Positions 21,701 through 32,275 of a stretch of DNA of 64,000 nt are shown in pieces (position 1 is the stretch's first letter; every line of letters starts with the position of its first letter). The translations under genes and the position numbers were made by a program. The notes beneath the pieces are model-generated. The model saw only the letters and a program-made list of their open reading frames with translations. It made no database searches and was not told where the DNA came from. The stretch spans positions 1,595,001 to 1,659,000 of the forward strand of contig CP071495.1 of the NCBI GenBank assembly GCA_017354895.1, written 5' to 3'. The stretch comes from Podospora comata. Lineage: Eukaryota; Ascomycota; Sordariomycetes; Sordariales; Podosporaceae.

Positions 21701-23800
21701 GCTGTTTTGTTTTGTGTGTCAATGATGATGGTTTGTGGTGGAGTTTTGGGCAGCAAAAGTATGGGGTAGGTAGGTTTGTTGCACGTTACTAGCACGTTTG
21801 GTCAAGTGACCCTGGAGGGAGGGTGGGTTGGCTTTTTAGTGTGGAAGGCAAGGAAGTTGTTGGCGGGTGGCGAGGAAGGCGTTTGGGGCGGCTGTTTGGC
21901 TGTGGGGGTTTGGTGCTCAAGTGGAGGATGATGGGGGGATGGGGGTTGTTGTCATTATGATGGCTGTGGAGCTTGGAGACTTTGAGGTTGAAGATGACTG
22001 TTGCGCGAGAGCCGCGGTAGGTTAACTAGGTGACTGGCACGGTGCTCAGCTCAGGATTTAGGGTTGTTTGTGGTTGTTCTCTTTGGACAGTTTGACTGCT
22101 ATTATCTAGCGGTGGCCGCAGTAGCCTCTTTGGGCTTGGGAACTTGTGAGCAATAACTCTTTCTGACGACGAGGTGAGTCTTGGAATTGAGCCTTGTATG
22201 AACTCGGGAAGGCGGTTTCATGAAAAGAGACCAAAAGACTGTATACATTATAGTCTCTGCTCCATTGTCCAACAAGTGCTTTTTCTACATCGTGGTTATG
22301 TCAATGACGCCGGGATGGCAATGGTTGACTCTGAAACTTATCAGGACATGTAATACTTTATCAGAATGAAACAGGCTCTGGTTGAAGCAGAGGATAGATA
22401 TCAAGAGACGATCGAGCTACGCTGTTGAACATAGGTACGGAACGAGCCAGCCGTATATGATAATGCCTGCACCTCTCACTGACAAGCTGTGTGTTTTTAC
22501 CTTATTATGACTCCTTCACCGGTGACATTGTGTATGCTGGGGGTAATCAGGTCTTTTTTTTTGTCATGTTTAAATGCCGGGAGTTAAGCAGGATTCCTGC
22601 CAGGTCAGTCAGAGGTGTTATTTTGTAAGGTGAAGTAAGTTCCAAGGTAAATGAAGAAAAGGGAAAACCACAGGAAAACACCGGGCACGCAAGATACGCT
22701 TAGCAGTGGCCCTGCCCACTGTAATGAGACCAAACAGAAAGCTTAGATGCGGGAGGCTTGCAGAGCGCTGACATCTATTTTTCCTTTTTTTGACAAAATC
22801 AACGCCACTTTGGCGTTCAAGAAGGTTTTTACAAGACATGAAAGAGAAAATGGTTGGTAGTTTGTATTCTGTGATTTGTTTCTTTTGCTCGTTCTGTTTT
22901 TTCTCTCCGCTCCCCTCCCCCTCCCGCCTGAAGTTTCAAAGGCTATGTTCTGTTTTCTCGGGGTTGATTTCTCTTTTGATCTGGTTGGAATACTTTTACA
23001 TGTAATTAGGAACCATGTCAGAAAGTTCGGAACCTCGGGCTGCCCTCCAGGTGAAGCTTTGAGTGAATTTCTTTTCTGGCGGCTTCTGTTAGGTTTTTTT
23101 TTTTCTTTTAGCAGGGATTTGATCTAGCTTTTCGGGCTCACGTATTGAGTTGATTTTGTATTTCAGCTTAGGTACCTATAGAGATTTTTCAACGGTAGGG
23201 GCCGTTTGTGACGTAATCATAGAGGTGGTGTGGTTTGTATGAGTAAACGGCGACTAAGTGGAAAGGTATCGTCGACTACACCTGGTACGGGGCTTGAGCA
23301 GCACGCAATGTCTTGAGTTGACGTGGCGCGTGTTCAGGATGATTATGCGGTTTTTTTACTTTTTTCATTAAGGTTTTTTTGAGTGAGATTTGAGTTTGGT
23401 GGATGGCGTTTTGTCTAAGTGGATGTATCTGGTGCCTGGGTGGTGAAGCTATCAGGGTTGAGAAGTCGAGGGGATTTCAGACACACTGTGCTCATCGACG
23501 GCGACAGAGAGGGAAGATACAGCGGGAGCAAGGGGGATGAGAGGAGAATATTTGCTCCAGTGAAGTCATATCAAGGAGCAACATGTCTCTTTACTCTTGA
23601 CGAGCAAACACGTTCAGCATCAGACGGAAAGCCATAGGACCATCAACAACCTCCTCGCCGCCTCCTGCCTGGAAGCTACCGCTATGTGGATCATCATTAA
23701 GGTTGTCTTCACCAAAAAGGTTCCGTCCACGGAAAGCTGCGAAACATTCGCCGAGCAGGGTATAAAATGAGTATTCAGCTCACCTGCTCACCCAAAGTCA

Positions 23801-23837
23801 GTTTCTTCTTTTTCTTCTTCTTCTTCTTCTTCTTCTT
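23801..23837. repeat. TTC triplet repeat in a leader region
   Basis: A TTC-rich pyrimidine tract of about 37 bp lies some 260 bp upstream of the start at 24093. Such C/T tracts are common in fungal promoters and leaders. Confidence 0.8.
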
Positions 23838-24092
23838 GCCATTGTCGCCGGACCCATCTTCTGCCGAGCTGGACCACAACTTGGATATTTCAAGAGCGAC
23901 GACAGTCTTGAACACTCTTCCAACTTTTATCACAACAGAGGTTTACTGAGATCCAAGCTGCCACAACAGTCTGTTTACGGACTTGTCAAACGCCATCACC
24001 ACAGGAGTCTATCGAACGCCATCAGCACCGGAGGCACTCGAGAGAATAGAACCGTACGATACTCTAGCTTGACGAGTTCGCTGACCACCAAT

Positions 24093-25568
24093 ATGGGCAA
24101 CCAAGCCTCAACACTAGCTCGTCCTCTCGACGCTGCTGACTCTATTCGCGCCCATCTTTCTGCTGGGACATCTCGCCCTCAGGGCACCGCCGGCACACGC
24201 GCTCAGGACACTGTTGGTGCGCCTCCTCACGATGGGACTCGCCATCCAAGCCCGCTAGAAACCGCTTCGAGTTACCGACCTGGACCACGGGCAATTGCCC
24301 TTCCAACTGCTTTGCAACCACCATCAGGCCCACCCCAAAGCCAACAACACTCCCGGTCTTACTCACCTCCCCGCTCGGACGCAATCGCGGTCCCGTCATC
24401 ATCCGACCTAATCAGTGCCTCCCCAACAAACCAGTCGGATCACGAAACCAACCCATCACCCCGCTCCTTCTGGCGATCCTTCTCTCCAAATCACCTCACC
24501 CGCCGCCCTTTTCCAAAACCCGAACCAGAGAGACCACCCGACACGGATGAATTCGACCCCTCCCACCCCCCCTCCCCAAAACTCTTCAACCCCGACTGCC
24601 TAGGCCACCAAGTCGGAATCTACTCCGCCCAGACCCGCGCTCTGGGTGACGCCCTCGATCTCATCTACGAGGACTTGGACGCCCACAGGGAGACGGTTGA
24701 CACGCTGGCGAAGAACCTGGGTGAGTATCAAAGTGCGTTGGCGACACTGCTCGCGACTCCCGTCACGGCTGAGAGCTCCCCCCGTGCAAGGGCGAGGGCG
24801 TCGAAAGCACGGAGGTGCGGGCGGAAGTGCTTTGAGACCATCATCGCCGGTATTCAAGAGCGGCTCTCGCGCCTTTCGCCGTTGGGGGAGATCATCAGGG
24901 AGGAGCTTAATTCTACTCTGAGGGAGTCGCTAGAGCAGGATTTTGACGCTGCTGGGAGGTGTCGGAGGGCTCATCTCCAACGCCGGAAAGAGGAGGCGGA
25001 CCGGGAAGGGGAAAAGCTCGCCAAGGAGAGGCTTTTCACCCCAATGATGGCGATGGATCTTTCTTCCAGGTCGAGATGGAAGAGCACGAAGCTGCCCGAC
25101 CAAAACGAGGAGCTTCAAGACAAGATGATGGCTCAGCAAACCGACTTTTTGCGCTGGAAGAGGGATAATCCCGGGGTTGACCTGCCGGAGGACTATTTGA
25201 TGAGCCCGCCGCCCAGATGGTGGGGGGCTTTTCTGAAGAGGGGCGCTTGGAACAAGGGAGGCGAGCTTCTGAGGGAGGAGCTCAGGTTTGAGACGTTTGG
25301 GCGGGAGATCAAGAAGTTGCAGGAGAGGGTTGAGTTGGACGAGTTGTTGACAAGGGAGACGAGGGGGGTTGTCAAGAGGAGGGGGGAGGTTTGGAGGTTG
25401 AGGGGGGAGGTGAGGAGGGCTATGGAGGATGCGGGGTATGGGAGGGATAAGTTTGATTGGGGGAAGATTTTGGGGTTGGAAAAGGGGGAGGAGGAAGTGG
25501 TGGATGATGGTGAGGAGGAAGAGTTGGAGGAGTTTGTTGGGGAGTTGGGGAAGGTTATGCCTGATTAG
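24093..25568 (+). CDS. Predicted N-myristoylated coiled-coil protein, unknown function
   Basis: A 491-aa single-exon protein I do not recognise. I prefer the ATG at 24093 over the in-frame one at 24069 because it begins MGNQAS, a good N-myristoylation signal (Gly2, Ser6), suggesting membrane attachment. Residues about 2-170 are Pro/Ser-rich and disordered. From about 170 (FNPDCLGHQVGIYSAQTRAL) the chain is helical: DALDLIYEDLDAHRETVDTL and GEYQSALATLL look like a coiled coil, then a Lys/Glu/Arg-rich helical stretch, a WWGAFLKRGAW segment near 400, and a very acidic tail. The coding strand shifts from C-rich in the first half to strongly G/purine-rich in the last 500 bp. A helical scaffold at a membrane is a guess only. 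Confidence 0.75.
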   Translation: MGNQASTLARPLDAADSIRAHLSAGTSRPQGTAGTRAQDTVGAPPHDGTRHPSPLETASSYRPGPRAIALPTALQPPSGPPQSQQHSRSYSPPRSDAIAVPSSSDLISASPTNQSDHETNPSPRSFWRSFSPNHLTRRPFPKPEPERPPDTDEFDPSHPPSPKLFNPDCLGHQVGIYSAQTRALGDALDLIYEDLDAHRETVDTLAKNLGEYQSALATLLATPVTAESSPRARARASKARRCGRKCFETIIAGIQERLSRLSPLGEIIREELNSTLRESLEQDFDAAGRCRRAHLQRRKEEADREGEKLAKERLFTPMMAMDLSSRSRWKSTKLPDQNEELQDKMMAQQTDFLRWKRDNPGVDLPEDYLMSPPPRWWGAFLKRGAWNKGGELLREELRFETFGREIKKLQERVELDELLTRETRGVVKRRGEVWRLRGEVRRAMEDAGYGRDKFDWGKILGLEKGEEEVVDDGEEEELEEFVGELGKVMPD

Positions 25569-26133
25569 AGAGGGGCAGGGGGAATAGACACGAGACGGTA
25601 TTCATGGATTACTGTCGACATGGCGAAGCTCAATAGGCCAGACGAAGGGGATGTATTACAGCGCCGGGGGGTTGGTATTCTCATCGGCAATACTGGCGGC
25701 CCTGGGGTCGGAGTTGGGAACTGGGAACTGGAAGCTGGGAGTTGCGGTTTTTTTTTTTCAGGGGTTGGCATGGTTCGGGGATGGTTAGCAAGATACCCAG
25801 GCGTATATGGCGTTCGATATCATGATAACCGAGATACATCTTAGTGTGTTGGAATAGTTGCTTTCCATAGCAAGAGACGGGTTCTGGACACACAAGACCA
25901 GTATTGCACAAGATACCCTGACATGTTGTGAACTTGTCAACTGATTTGCTGAATAAATATTGATATATCATATGCCTGCTGATGTTCTGCGGCTTGTGTG
26001 AGAAGGAGAAATGTGGGTAAGTTGCGATGGGTGTATAGCAGTCTGGTCCGTAATATCAACCAACCTCAAGACCTGTCCAACACGTCAGCATCCAGCAGCA
26101 AATCATCCACAGGAAATATTCACCCCTTACCAT
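25569..26133. other. Intergenic, no gene seen
   Basis: Probable 3' UTR of the preceding gene and 3' flank of the converging small ORF. A T-run lies at 25749-25758. Nothing else is recognised. Confidence 0.5.
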
Positions 26134-26451
26134 TCAAGCAGCCCTCCTCTTCAGATACTGCCCTTCCCAGGTCCCTTGATATCCCACTTGACACTGCGTC
26201 TCCTCCTCTGACCCCGGCGTCTCTGGGCCCTCGCTCACGACCGACCAATCCTCCTCCTTGTCGTCCTGTTGCTTCAGATCCAGGCCATTAGCCCGTCGGT
26301 GATAAGAACAGCTCTTGTTGGTGGTCTTGTACGTGACCCACGAGCTGCAGTTTGTGCGAAAACTGTCGCACACGTGGTGGGTGGCCGTGTCTTCTTTGCA
26401 GCCGCAGCCAAAGGTGAGGCAGACTTTCCAGCAAAAGTATTGGCGTGGCAT
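26134..26451 (-). CDS. Small Cys-rich hypothetical protein
   Basis: A 105-aa open frame starting MPRQYFCWKVCLTFGCG. The first half holds seven Cys and two adjacent His (FGCGCKEDTATHHVCDSF, RTNCSS, NKSCSYHRR). This arrangement resembles short fungal proteins with a C-G-C..H..C..C pattern that could bind zinc. The second half is acidic and polar (KQQDDKEEDWSVVSEGPETP). No signal peptide is seen. I do not know a function. Support is the ordered Cys/His spacing and the protein-like composition of the whole frame; there is no homology evidence I can compute. Confidence 0.5.
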   Translation of the reverse strand: MPRQYFCWKVCLTFGCGCKEDTATHHVCDSFRTNCSSWVTYKTTNKSCSYHRRANGLDLKQQDDKEEDWSVVSEGPETPGSEEETQCQVGYQGTWEGQYLKRRAA

Positions 26452-27481
26452 TCTGACTGAGGCTGAACCCCTGTTCGCAGCAATGAGGGGGGCTTTGCGG
26501 GGAGAAGAAAAGAAAAACAGCCTTGCTGTTCTGGGGGAACGATAATAAAATCAGAGAAGAAGGCCGGAACTCGGTAGCAAGAAATATTACGTGTCCTGCA
26601 AGACGAGGTTGAACAAGAACCAAGAGACACCACGTTCTGGCATGTGGTGTTGGTTGTGTGCTGGTGCGAGGGCGAGGGAACGAATAAAGGGTTCTAGATC
26701 AACGAGGCGGTAGGCTGCTACACTACTGCATGCATGAGTATGAGAATAGTAAGACGACGGGGGGATTGAAACAGAAACGGTGTTCCGATTGGGGAGGGTT
26801 GGTGGGTAGCTGCCGCCGGTCTGCTCCGGATGGGGGAGACTAAAGCCGAGAGGACAATGATAGGAGAGTTGTGGTTGAGTAGGGAGGGATCTAAAAGAAA
26901 CCAAGAAATCACGCCAACGCTGATGCTGCTGGGAGGTTACGTAGAAAAAAGTTGAAGTGTTGTTGAAACATTGTAAGTGGGTGGACGTCGGAATTATTGG
27001 GGACCTTGACGGCCAGGCCTGGACAGTGCGGCAGGGGATGAAGGGGGGGAGCTGAACACTGTGGGCTCCACAGGATTCCCCGGCACACCCGCTGCCGTCA
27101 TTGCCTCATTGGTGGCCTGGCTCCGTGTCCCTGGCACGCTTCGATCCTCGCTGTAATCACTGACGACAGCAGAGACAGGAGACAATTCATTTCTCACCGA
27201 TTGAGCCTTCATCTCTCTTTGCCCTGGCCTGGCAGAGAAACCACTCTGACGCTTATATTTCGAATTTAGTTTTTGTATTAATACTCTAGCTCCTCTCTAC
27301 GCGTAGCCTACCGGTTTTCTAGATCGCTGTTGCCCTCGTACGACAGGTAGTGCTGCTGGTTGTTGCCTCCCTTAATTTCAACCATCAAATTGAACGACAG
27401 ACTTGTCAACCCAGTCGCAATTCCATCGCTCACTCATTTGTCCTCACACTCCGGGTGTTCTTGTCCTCGACGGCCGCAACA
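26452..27481. other. Promoter region between the small ORF and the PI 4-kinase gene
   Basis: About 1 kb between divergent starts. No gene is seen. The open frame of the kinase extends upstream to 27350 without a stop, but that part reads like a leader. Confidence 0.5.
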
Positions 27482-29992
27482 ATGCCACGCACGCGCCCAG
27501 CAACAACGGGCTATGAAAGGCTCGCACAGGCCGACCAGTTCGGCGACGACTCCGACGACGAAGATCCCCTCGCCCACAGCTATGCCTCCCTCCAACCTGC
27601 TCAAGCCCCGCAATATGCGCCTATCACACAACCCCGCCCGCACTCGGGCATGTCGACGCCGAAGCGGAGGAGGTCGTCATCATCCGCCAATCTTCGCGGA
27701 CGGGGTCGCCGAGCTCGGAGCAACTCAGGGGTCGACCTGAAAGCCATCAATGCCCGCCTCGAGCGATGGGCGGACGAGATCGCCTCCAAATTCAAGCGCG
27801 GGAAGAACAAAAAGACGGGCGAGGAAGAGAGGCTGGAGATTCACCACTCGGTGTTCCAAGCCCCTGAGGGTGTCCGCCCCGTCACAGCCGAACAGCTGGC
27901 TGTACCAGAACCGGGGTACATGACAAGGGCGGAATTCGAAGTCATTGTGGACAGCGTTAGGGAGGCCATTCGGAAGGGCGTGCAGCCGCTCATGATCTCG
28001 CAGGGTAGCTCTGGCAGCTACTTTGCGAGGAATCCTGACGGCAAGGTTGTGGGAGTGTTCAAGCCCAAGGACGAGGAGCCGTATGCGGCTGGCAACCCGA
28101 AATGGAACAAGTGGATTCATCGAAACCTGTTCCCGTGCTGTTTCGGCAGGGCTTGTCTTATTCCCAATCTTTCCTACGTCAGCGAGGCCGCTGCGTACGT
28201 CCTCGACGCCCAGCTACGAACTCACATGGTCCCATACACCGACGTCGTTTACCTCTCATCGAAATCCTTCCACTATCCATTCTGGGACCGCTACAACTTC
28301 TCGAGAAAGAAAAAGACACTGCCCGCCAAACCTGGCAGTTTCCAGGTGTTCCTCAAGGGCTTCAAAGATGCCAACATCTTCCTGCGGGAACACCCATGGC
28401 CAGACCAGTACCTATCTGGCTTCCGGACGAATGATCCCCACAGGAAAAAGAAGAAGAGATGGGTGGATAACTGCCGTCCGACGGGGGCGATGCAAGGCGA
28501 CGGAGATAGTGACGAGGAAGGTCAAGGCAGCCCTGTCTCGGCAACACCAAGCCCGGGCAACTTTGTGTGGACGCCGTCACTGAAGCAGTCGTTCCGGGAG
28601 GAGCTGGAGAAGCTCGTTATTTTGGATTACATCATGCGGAATACTGACAGAGGGTTGGACAATTGGATGATCAAGGTCGATTGGGAAGCTCAGAAAGCGT
28701 CGATAGTGTCGGACCCAGTCCAGCTCAACACCAACGTGGAAGAACCAGAGGAGCCGGAGGAGGGGCCGAGACCGGTGGATTTGTCGACCAGAGAACCGCC
28801 AAAGACTCGTGCGTCTTGCCCTTACCGAACAGAGAGGCCCATGAACGCCTCGACGCCGGTATCGAGCACACCGGAGCCCAAGATTTCCATCGGTGCCATC
28901 GACAATTCGTTGTCATGGCCCTGGAAGCACCCGGACGCCTGGAGGAGCTTTCCCTTTGGGTGGCTTTTCTTGCCGGTTGATCTGATCGGCAGGCCGTTCA
29001 GCCAGAAGACGAGGGATCACTTCTTGCCGCTGCTCACGTCGACCACATGGTGGTCGCAGACACAGCTTGCGCTGAGGAGGGTGTTTCAGATGGACCCGGA
29101 TTTCCAGGAAAAGATGTTTTCGAGGCAGATTGCGGTTATGAAGGGGCAGGCGTGGAACGTGGTGGAGACGCTGAAGACGCCGGACCATGGGCCGTTGGAG
29201 CTGACGAGGCGGGCCAAGGTGTGTGTCTGGGATGATTTGGTCGACGTGCCGGTGGCGGTTCCTATGAGGGTTGCCTCTGCCGAGATGAGGAGACGGGCGG
29301 TGGAGGAGTCGGAACAGGCTGCCAGTGCTGCTGCTGGACTGACGAGATCCAACAGCGATGTTATTGCCGAGGCGGAGGAGGAGGAGATGGATATTGGGGC
29401 CTTTACCGCCGATTCAGACGCGGCTAGTGCCCCGGCCGCGACGGGGGTGGCGGAGGTCGTGGATCTGCTTGGGATGGCGAGTCCGGTGGGAGACCTGCCC
29501 AACCCGGGGAGATTCGAGCTCGCGATGGGGGAGGAGCCGCTTACGCCTGGGTTGACACCGGGACGGTTTGAAACTCCTGTTTTGGGCGGCAGCAGCGGCA
29601 GCAGTAACGGGCCCGTACAGGTGACGAGACCTGCGCTGAAGCATGCCAGTTACAGCCAGCCGCAGAGGTCGCTAAATATGTACTCGCCTGATCGGGGGTC
29701 GAGCTCGATGGCGGCTCATCACCAGAGGAGGTTTAGCTTTGCGACGGCAGCGGGGAGGAGGGAGAGCAACAGCATTGCGGCGCAGCTGTATGGGACGGGG
29801 AGGCTGAGCTGGGAGGGGGGGAGGCAGGGGTTTGTGGGGGAGTGGGAGGACGAGGAGGAGGAGGAGGATGCGTTGGAGGGTGGGGATCTGGGGTTTGCGG
29901 CCGCGCAGGGGATGGAGGGGAACCAGAGGAAGGTGATTGTGGAGAGGTTGGAGGCTGTGAAGACGAGGAATCCGGTTTTTACTTGTTGGTGA
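27482..29992 (+). CDS. LSB6: Phosphatidylinositol 4-kinase type II (Lsb6-like)
   Basis: An 836-aa single-exon kinase that phosphorylates phosphatidylinositol at D4 on Golgi, endosomal or vacuolar membranes. After a disordered basic N-terminus (about 1-115, with KRRRSSSS) the PI3/4-kinase type II domain runs from about 165. The nucleotide loop is SQGSSGSYFARNPDGK (173-188), the ATP-binding Lys lies in GVFKPKDEEPY (about 194), and the Cys-rich palmitoylation-like segment is PCCFGRAC (218-225). The catalytic loop is DYIMRNTDRGLDNWMIK (about 382-398, Asp389), and the metal-binding motif is IGAIDNSLSWPWKHP (471-485). All catalytic residues known from mammalian PI4KII have counterparts. A long Ser/Gly-rich C-terminal extension (about 640-836) is unusual relative to yeast and animal enzymes. 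I chose the ATG at 27482 (context ACAATGCC) over the in-frame one at 27350, whose extra residues lack kinase or targeting features. Confidence 0.95.
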   Translation: MPRTRPATTGYERLAQADQFGDDSDDEDPLAHSYASLQPAQAPQYAPITQPRPHSGMSTPKRRRSSSSANLRGRGRRARSNSGVDLKAINARLERWADEIASKFKRGKNKKTGEEERLEIHHSVFQAPEGVRPVTAEQLAVPEPGYMTRAEFEVIVDSVREAIRKGVQPLMISQGSSGSYFARNPDGKVVGVFKPKDEEPYAAGNPKWNKWIHRNLFPCCFGRACLIPNLSYVSEAAAYVLDAQLRTHMVPYTDVVYLSSKSFHYPFWDRYNFSRKKKTLPAKPGSFQVFLKGFKDANIFLREHPWPDQYLSGFRTNDPHRKKKKRWVDNCRPTGAMQGDGDSDEEGQGSPVSATPSPGNFVWTPSLKQSFREELEKLVILDYIMRNTDRGLDNWMIKVDWEAQKASIVSDPVQLNTNVEEPEEPEEGPRPVDLSTREPPKTRASCPYRTERPMNASTPVSSTPEPKISIGAIDNSLSWPWKHPDAWRSFPFGWLFLPVDLIGRPFSQKTRDHFLPLLTSTTWWSQTQLALRRVFQMDPDFQEKMFSRQIAVMKGQAWNVVETLKTPDHGPLELTRRAKVCVWDDLVDVPVAVPMRVASAEMRRRAVEESEQAASAAAGLTRSNSDVIAEAEEEEMDIGAFTADSDAASAPAATGVAEVVDLLGMASPVGDLPNPGRFELAMGEEPLTPGLTPGRFETPVLGGSSGSSNGPVQVTRPALKHASYSQPQRSLNMYSPDRGSSSMAAHHQRRFSFATAAGRRESNSIAAQLYGTGRLSWEGGRQGFVGEWEDEEEEEDALEGGDLGFAAAQGMEGNQRKVIVERLEAVKTRNPVFTCW

Positions 29993-31600
29993 GGTGGGAG
30001 GCATACACGCTGGTGTTGAATATCTCTAGCTATTTTGAGCGGAAAGGGGGGGGGGGGGATGAGGAGGTAGAATTACACAAAAGAACAGAGGAGTAATCAT
30101 TATGCTACATCGGCACCGAGTTTTTTCTTTACTAGCCGATGCGGTGACTTCTCTTCTTGCATCAAGGACCCAGTCACGTTGTGGATAGAAACAAGAGACT
30201 GCGATGAAAATATCAGGTGTTTGAAGAACGGTTAACAGCCCCCTACTCTCTACCACCACCCTCCTCCTCTGAACCCCAGAACACACCTGCCAGACCATCA
30301 ACCACACTCATCAGCCAGCCCCCTTTGGTACTCAGCTTCAGTCCATTTAACCACTCCTCCCATCTCAAAGATAACCACCAGCACAAGGGAGGTAGACATG
30401 CCTAATCAAGCGGTGGCCTCGTGCCCTCTCCCTCGGCAACAATCAAAGACCCTGAAAGCTCCAGAATACTAGGACCTCGCTCGCTCACGAACCAACGGAC
30501 CTATCAGGTCGCTGACCGTGTCACTCCATCAGCAAGAGCTGAATGAGGTTTCCAACTCTTCCTGTTGGTAGCCGGGAGGTGGGTGGGTGGGTGGCTGCCT
30601 TGAGGGACAGAGCCAATAAAAGGATGGCGTCTTTCCATCGTGATTTCTGCTTCGGCAGTGTGGGTAAGAGGTGTCTGTTGGGGCGGGAGTGGGAGGAGGG
30701 GGGGGGGACGAAAGGAGAGGGGTGAGTTGGTTGAGTAGATATTCCAGATAGGTCGAGGGTTCCCATGACTGGAGGGGGCGGGATGAAGAGGGTTGGTGTT
30801 ACCTGAGTGAGGGGATGGGGGAGGTGTTTAGTGTGGGTTTTGTGGTGGTAGGAGTGATGAGGGTTGTACCCAGGGGGAGAAGAGGTAGCTAAGGGGTTAA
30901 ACGTCGGGTATCAAAGTGTGTTGGCGAGGGCTCGAGATGGCGGGTAAAGTTTGAAGAGAGCGGTCTTGTGCTCCATTCTGTCGTGGCGATATCCTTGTCT
31001 CGACAGACAGGATGGGTATACCGGCCGTCGAAAGGTTCAAGATGAGAGTCTCGATGATGTTTTGATCGACCATGTCTACTTTCGACATTACCCTTTTCAC
31101 AGTCTTGCCCAAAGACCAAGTCAACAAAGCAGATGTCATTCCCAAGACGTTGGATGACCATGTCGAGACTGGTGGTAGTCTATATACCTTCTCAAAAGTC
31201 TAGTCCATCCTCCGTTGATGACCGGCTGCCCAACTCTCAAACAACAAAAGCAAAATCTGACCAGGTACCCGGGGAGGGATGCCAAAACCACCGCTTCCAC
31301 ACCCCTAAACAACATGTCCCCCCACTTTGGTACCCCAACTAACCACTCCCTCACATACCAAGCAAAGCCAACCATAGGTAACAGACAACTCAATTAGAGA
31401 GACGAGACTACCCTCGCTGGCTTGTCTCGGCAGGGAGACAACAGAAGGGGCCCTCTTCCCAAAGACCACTGCGCCATGCTCGGGGTATCTTGCCATCTAA
31501 AACGCCTCTAAAATGCAAGAGTACAAAAGAAAACCCCCTAGCCCGCCAAAACCACCAGATGTGCAAGCTAGGGTATCAGCCTCCCTTATTCCCATCCCAT
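29993..31600. other. Intergenic between converging genes
   Basis: Probably the two 3' UTRs plus spacer. A G-run lies at 30046-30058. A minus-strand frame at 30897-31145 (82 codons) looks faintly protein-like, but has no family signal and competes with an equally open overlapping frame. Confidence 0.5.
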
Positions 31601-32275
31601 CTAATACCCCTTGTACCTCTTATCCTCCCCCCTCAACCACCCCTCTACCACCTCCCTCCCCCGCCTCACCATCCCCTCCCTCTCCCTACCCAAAACCTCC
31701 AACTCCCCCAGCAACTCCCTTTCCACAAAAACCAAATGCTCCATCTCCACCGCCAACCCCTGGGTGTCCTTTGTCCTATCAAACCTCAACTCCATCCTAT
31801 TCCTCCTAACCTGCTCCAGCGCCTGCTGCTTCCCCCTAATCCTCTCCTCCATGGCCAAAATCTCCTCCCTCATCCGATACTGCTCAGCACCAAACTGCCC
31901 CGTTTGTCTCTCCCGCTCACCGATCGACCTCTCCAGCTCTGGGCCTAGAGATGGGGCTTCCTCGCGGGGTTTGGGCTGGGCCGGGTTCCAGAAGGGGTAG
32001 TTTGGTGTGTCGTAGTTGCTTAGGGGTGGAGGGGGGTATTGTTGCCAGCTTGTGAGAGAGATGGGGAAGACACCACGGGCGGCTGTTGTGGCGGGTGAGT
32101 CTGGGGGTGCGGTGGTGGGCTGTGGGTTGTTGGGTGGGATGTTAGGAGGGGGGGCTGAGGGTGTGATTCTGAGAGAGTTGGTCGCGGTGGCGAGTGAAAT
32201 ATCGGTGGCTGTGGTCGGGGGATGAGCGCTGGTGTTAGAGCGCCTGCGGGTGGGGGTGCGGGTGGGAGAGTCCAT
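31601..32275 (-). CDS. Hypothetical protein with C-terminal coiled coil
   Basis: 224 aa from the ATG at 32275 (context ACAACAATGG), chosen over the longer frame to 32425 because the upstream residues look like leader. Residues 1-110 are Pro/Thr/Ser-rich and disordered (MDSPTRTPTRRRSNTS). Residues about 125-220 form a strongly charged helix (EAPSLGPELERSIGERERQ, MREEILAMEERIRGKQQALE, EMEHLVFVERELLGELEVL) predicted to be a coiled coil, and the chain ends GEDKRYKGY. The regular heptad-like pattern supports a real gene. No family is recognised; a structural or adaptor role is possible. Confidence 0.6.
   Translation of the reverse strand: MDSPTRTPTRRRSNTSAHPPTTATDISLATATNSLRITPSAPPPNIPPNNPQPTTAPPDSPATTAARGVFPISLTSWQQYPPPPLSNYDTPNYPFWNPAQPKPREEAPSLGPELERSIGERERQTGQFGAEQYRMREEILAMEERIRGKQQALEQVRRNRMELRFDRTKDTQGLAVEMEHLVFVERELLGELEVLGREREGMVRRGREVVEGWLRGEDKRYKGY

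Larger units (their letters stand above)
16475..24092. other. 7.6 kb stretch with no supportable gene
   Basis: I examined both strands for conserved motifs and spliceable exons and found none convincing. The longest open frame (18157-19014, minus, 285 codons) has no family features. Base composition is mixed rather than AT-rich, so it does not look like RIP-mutated transposon remains. Minor features are a decamer tandem at 18751-18787, a C-run near 20083-20094, pyrimidine/purine asymmetric tracts at 21415-21480 and 22550-22565, and a TGACGTAATCA motif (CRE/AP-1-like) near 23208. The last 400 bp are probably promoter and leader of the gene at 24093. Confidence 0.5.

Noticed and set aside
16475-24092. 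A decayed transposon or provirus in the gene-free interval
   Set aside because: No terminal repeats, target-site duplications, reverse transcriptase, integrase or transposase motifs in any frame, and no AT-rich RIP-like bias.
30897-31145. An 82-codon minus-strand frame with a helical look (MSKVDMVDQNIIETLILNLS)
   Set aside because: An overlapping frame is equally open with similar codon endings. No partner exon or homology signal could be seen, so support is too thin for a feature.
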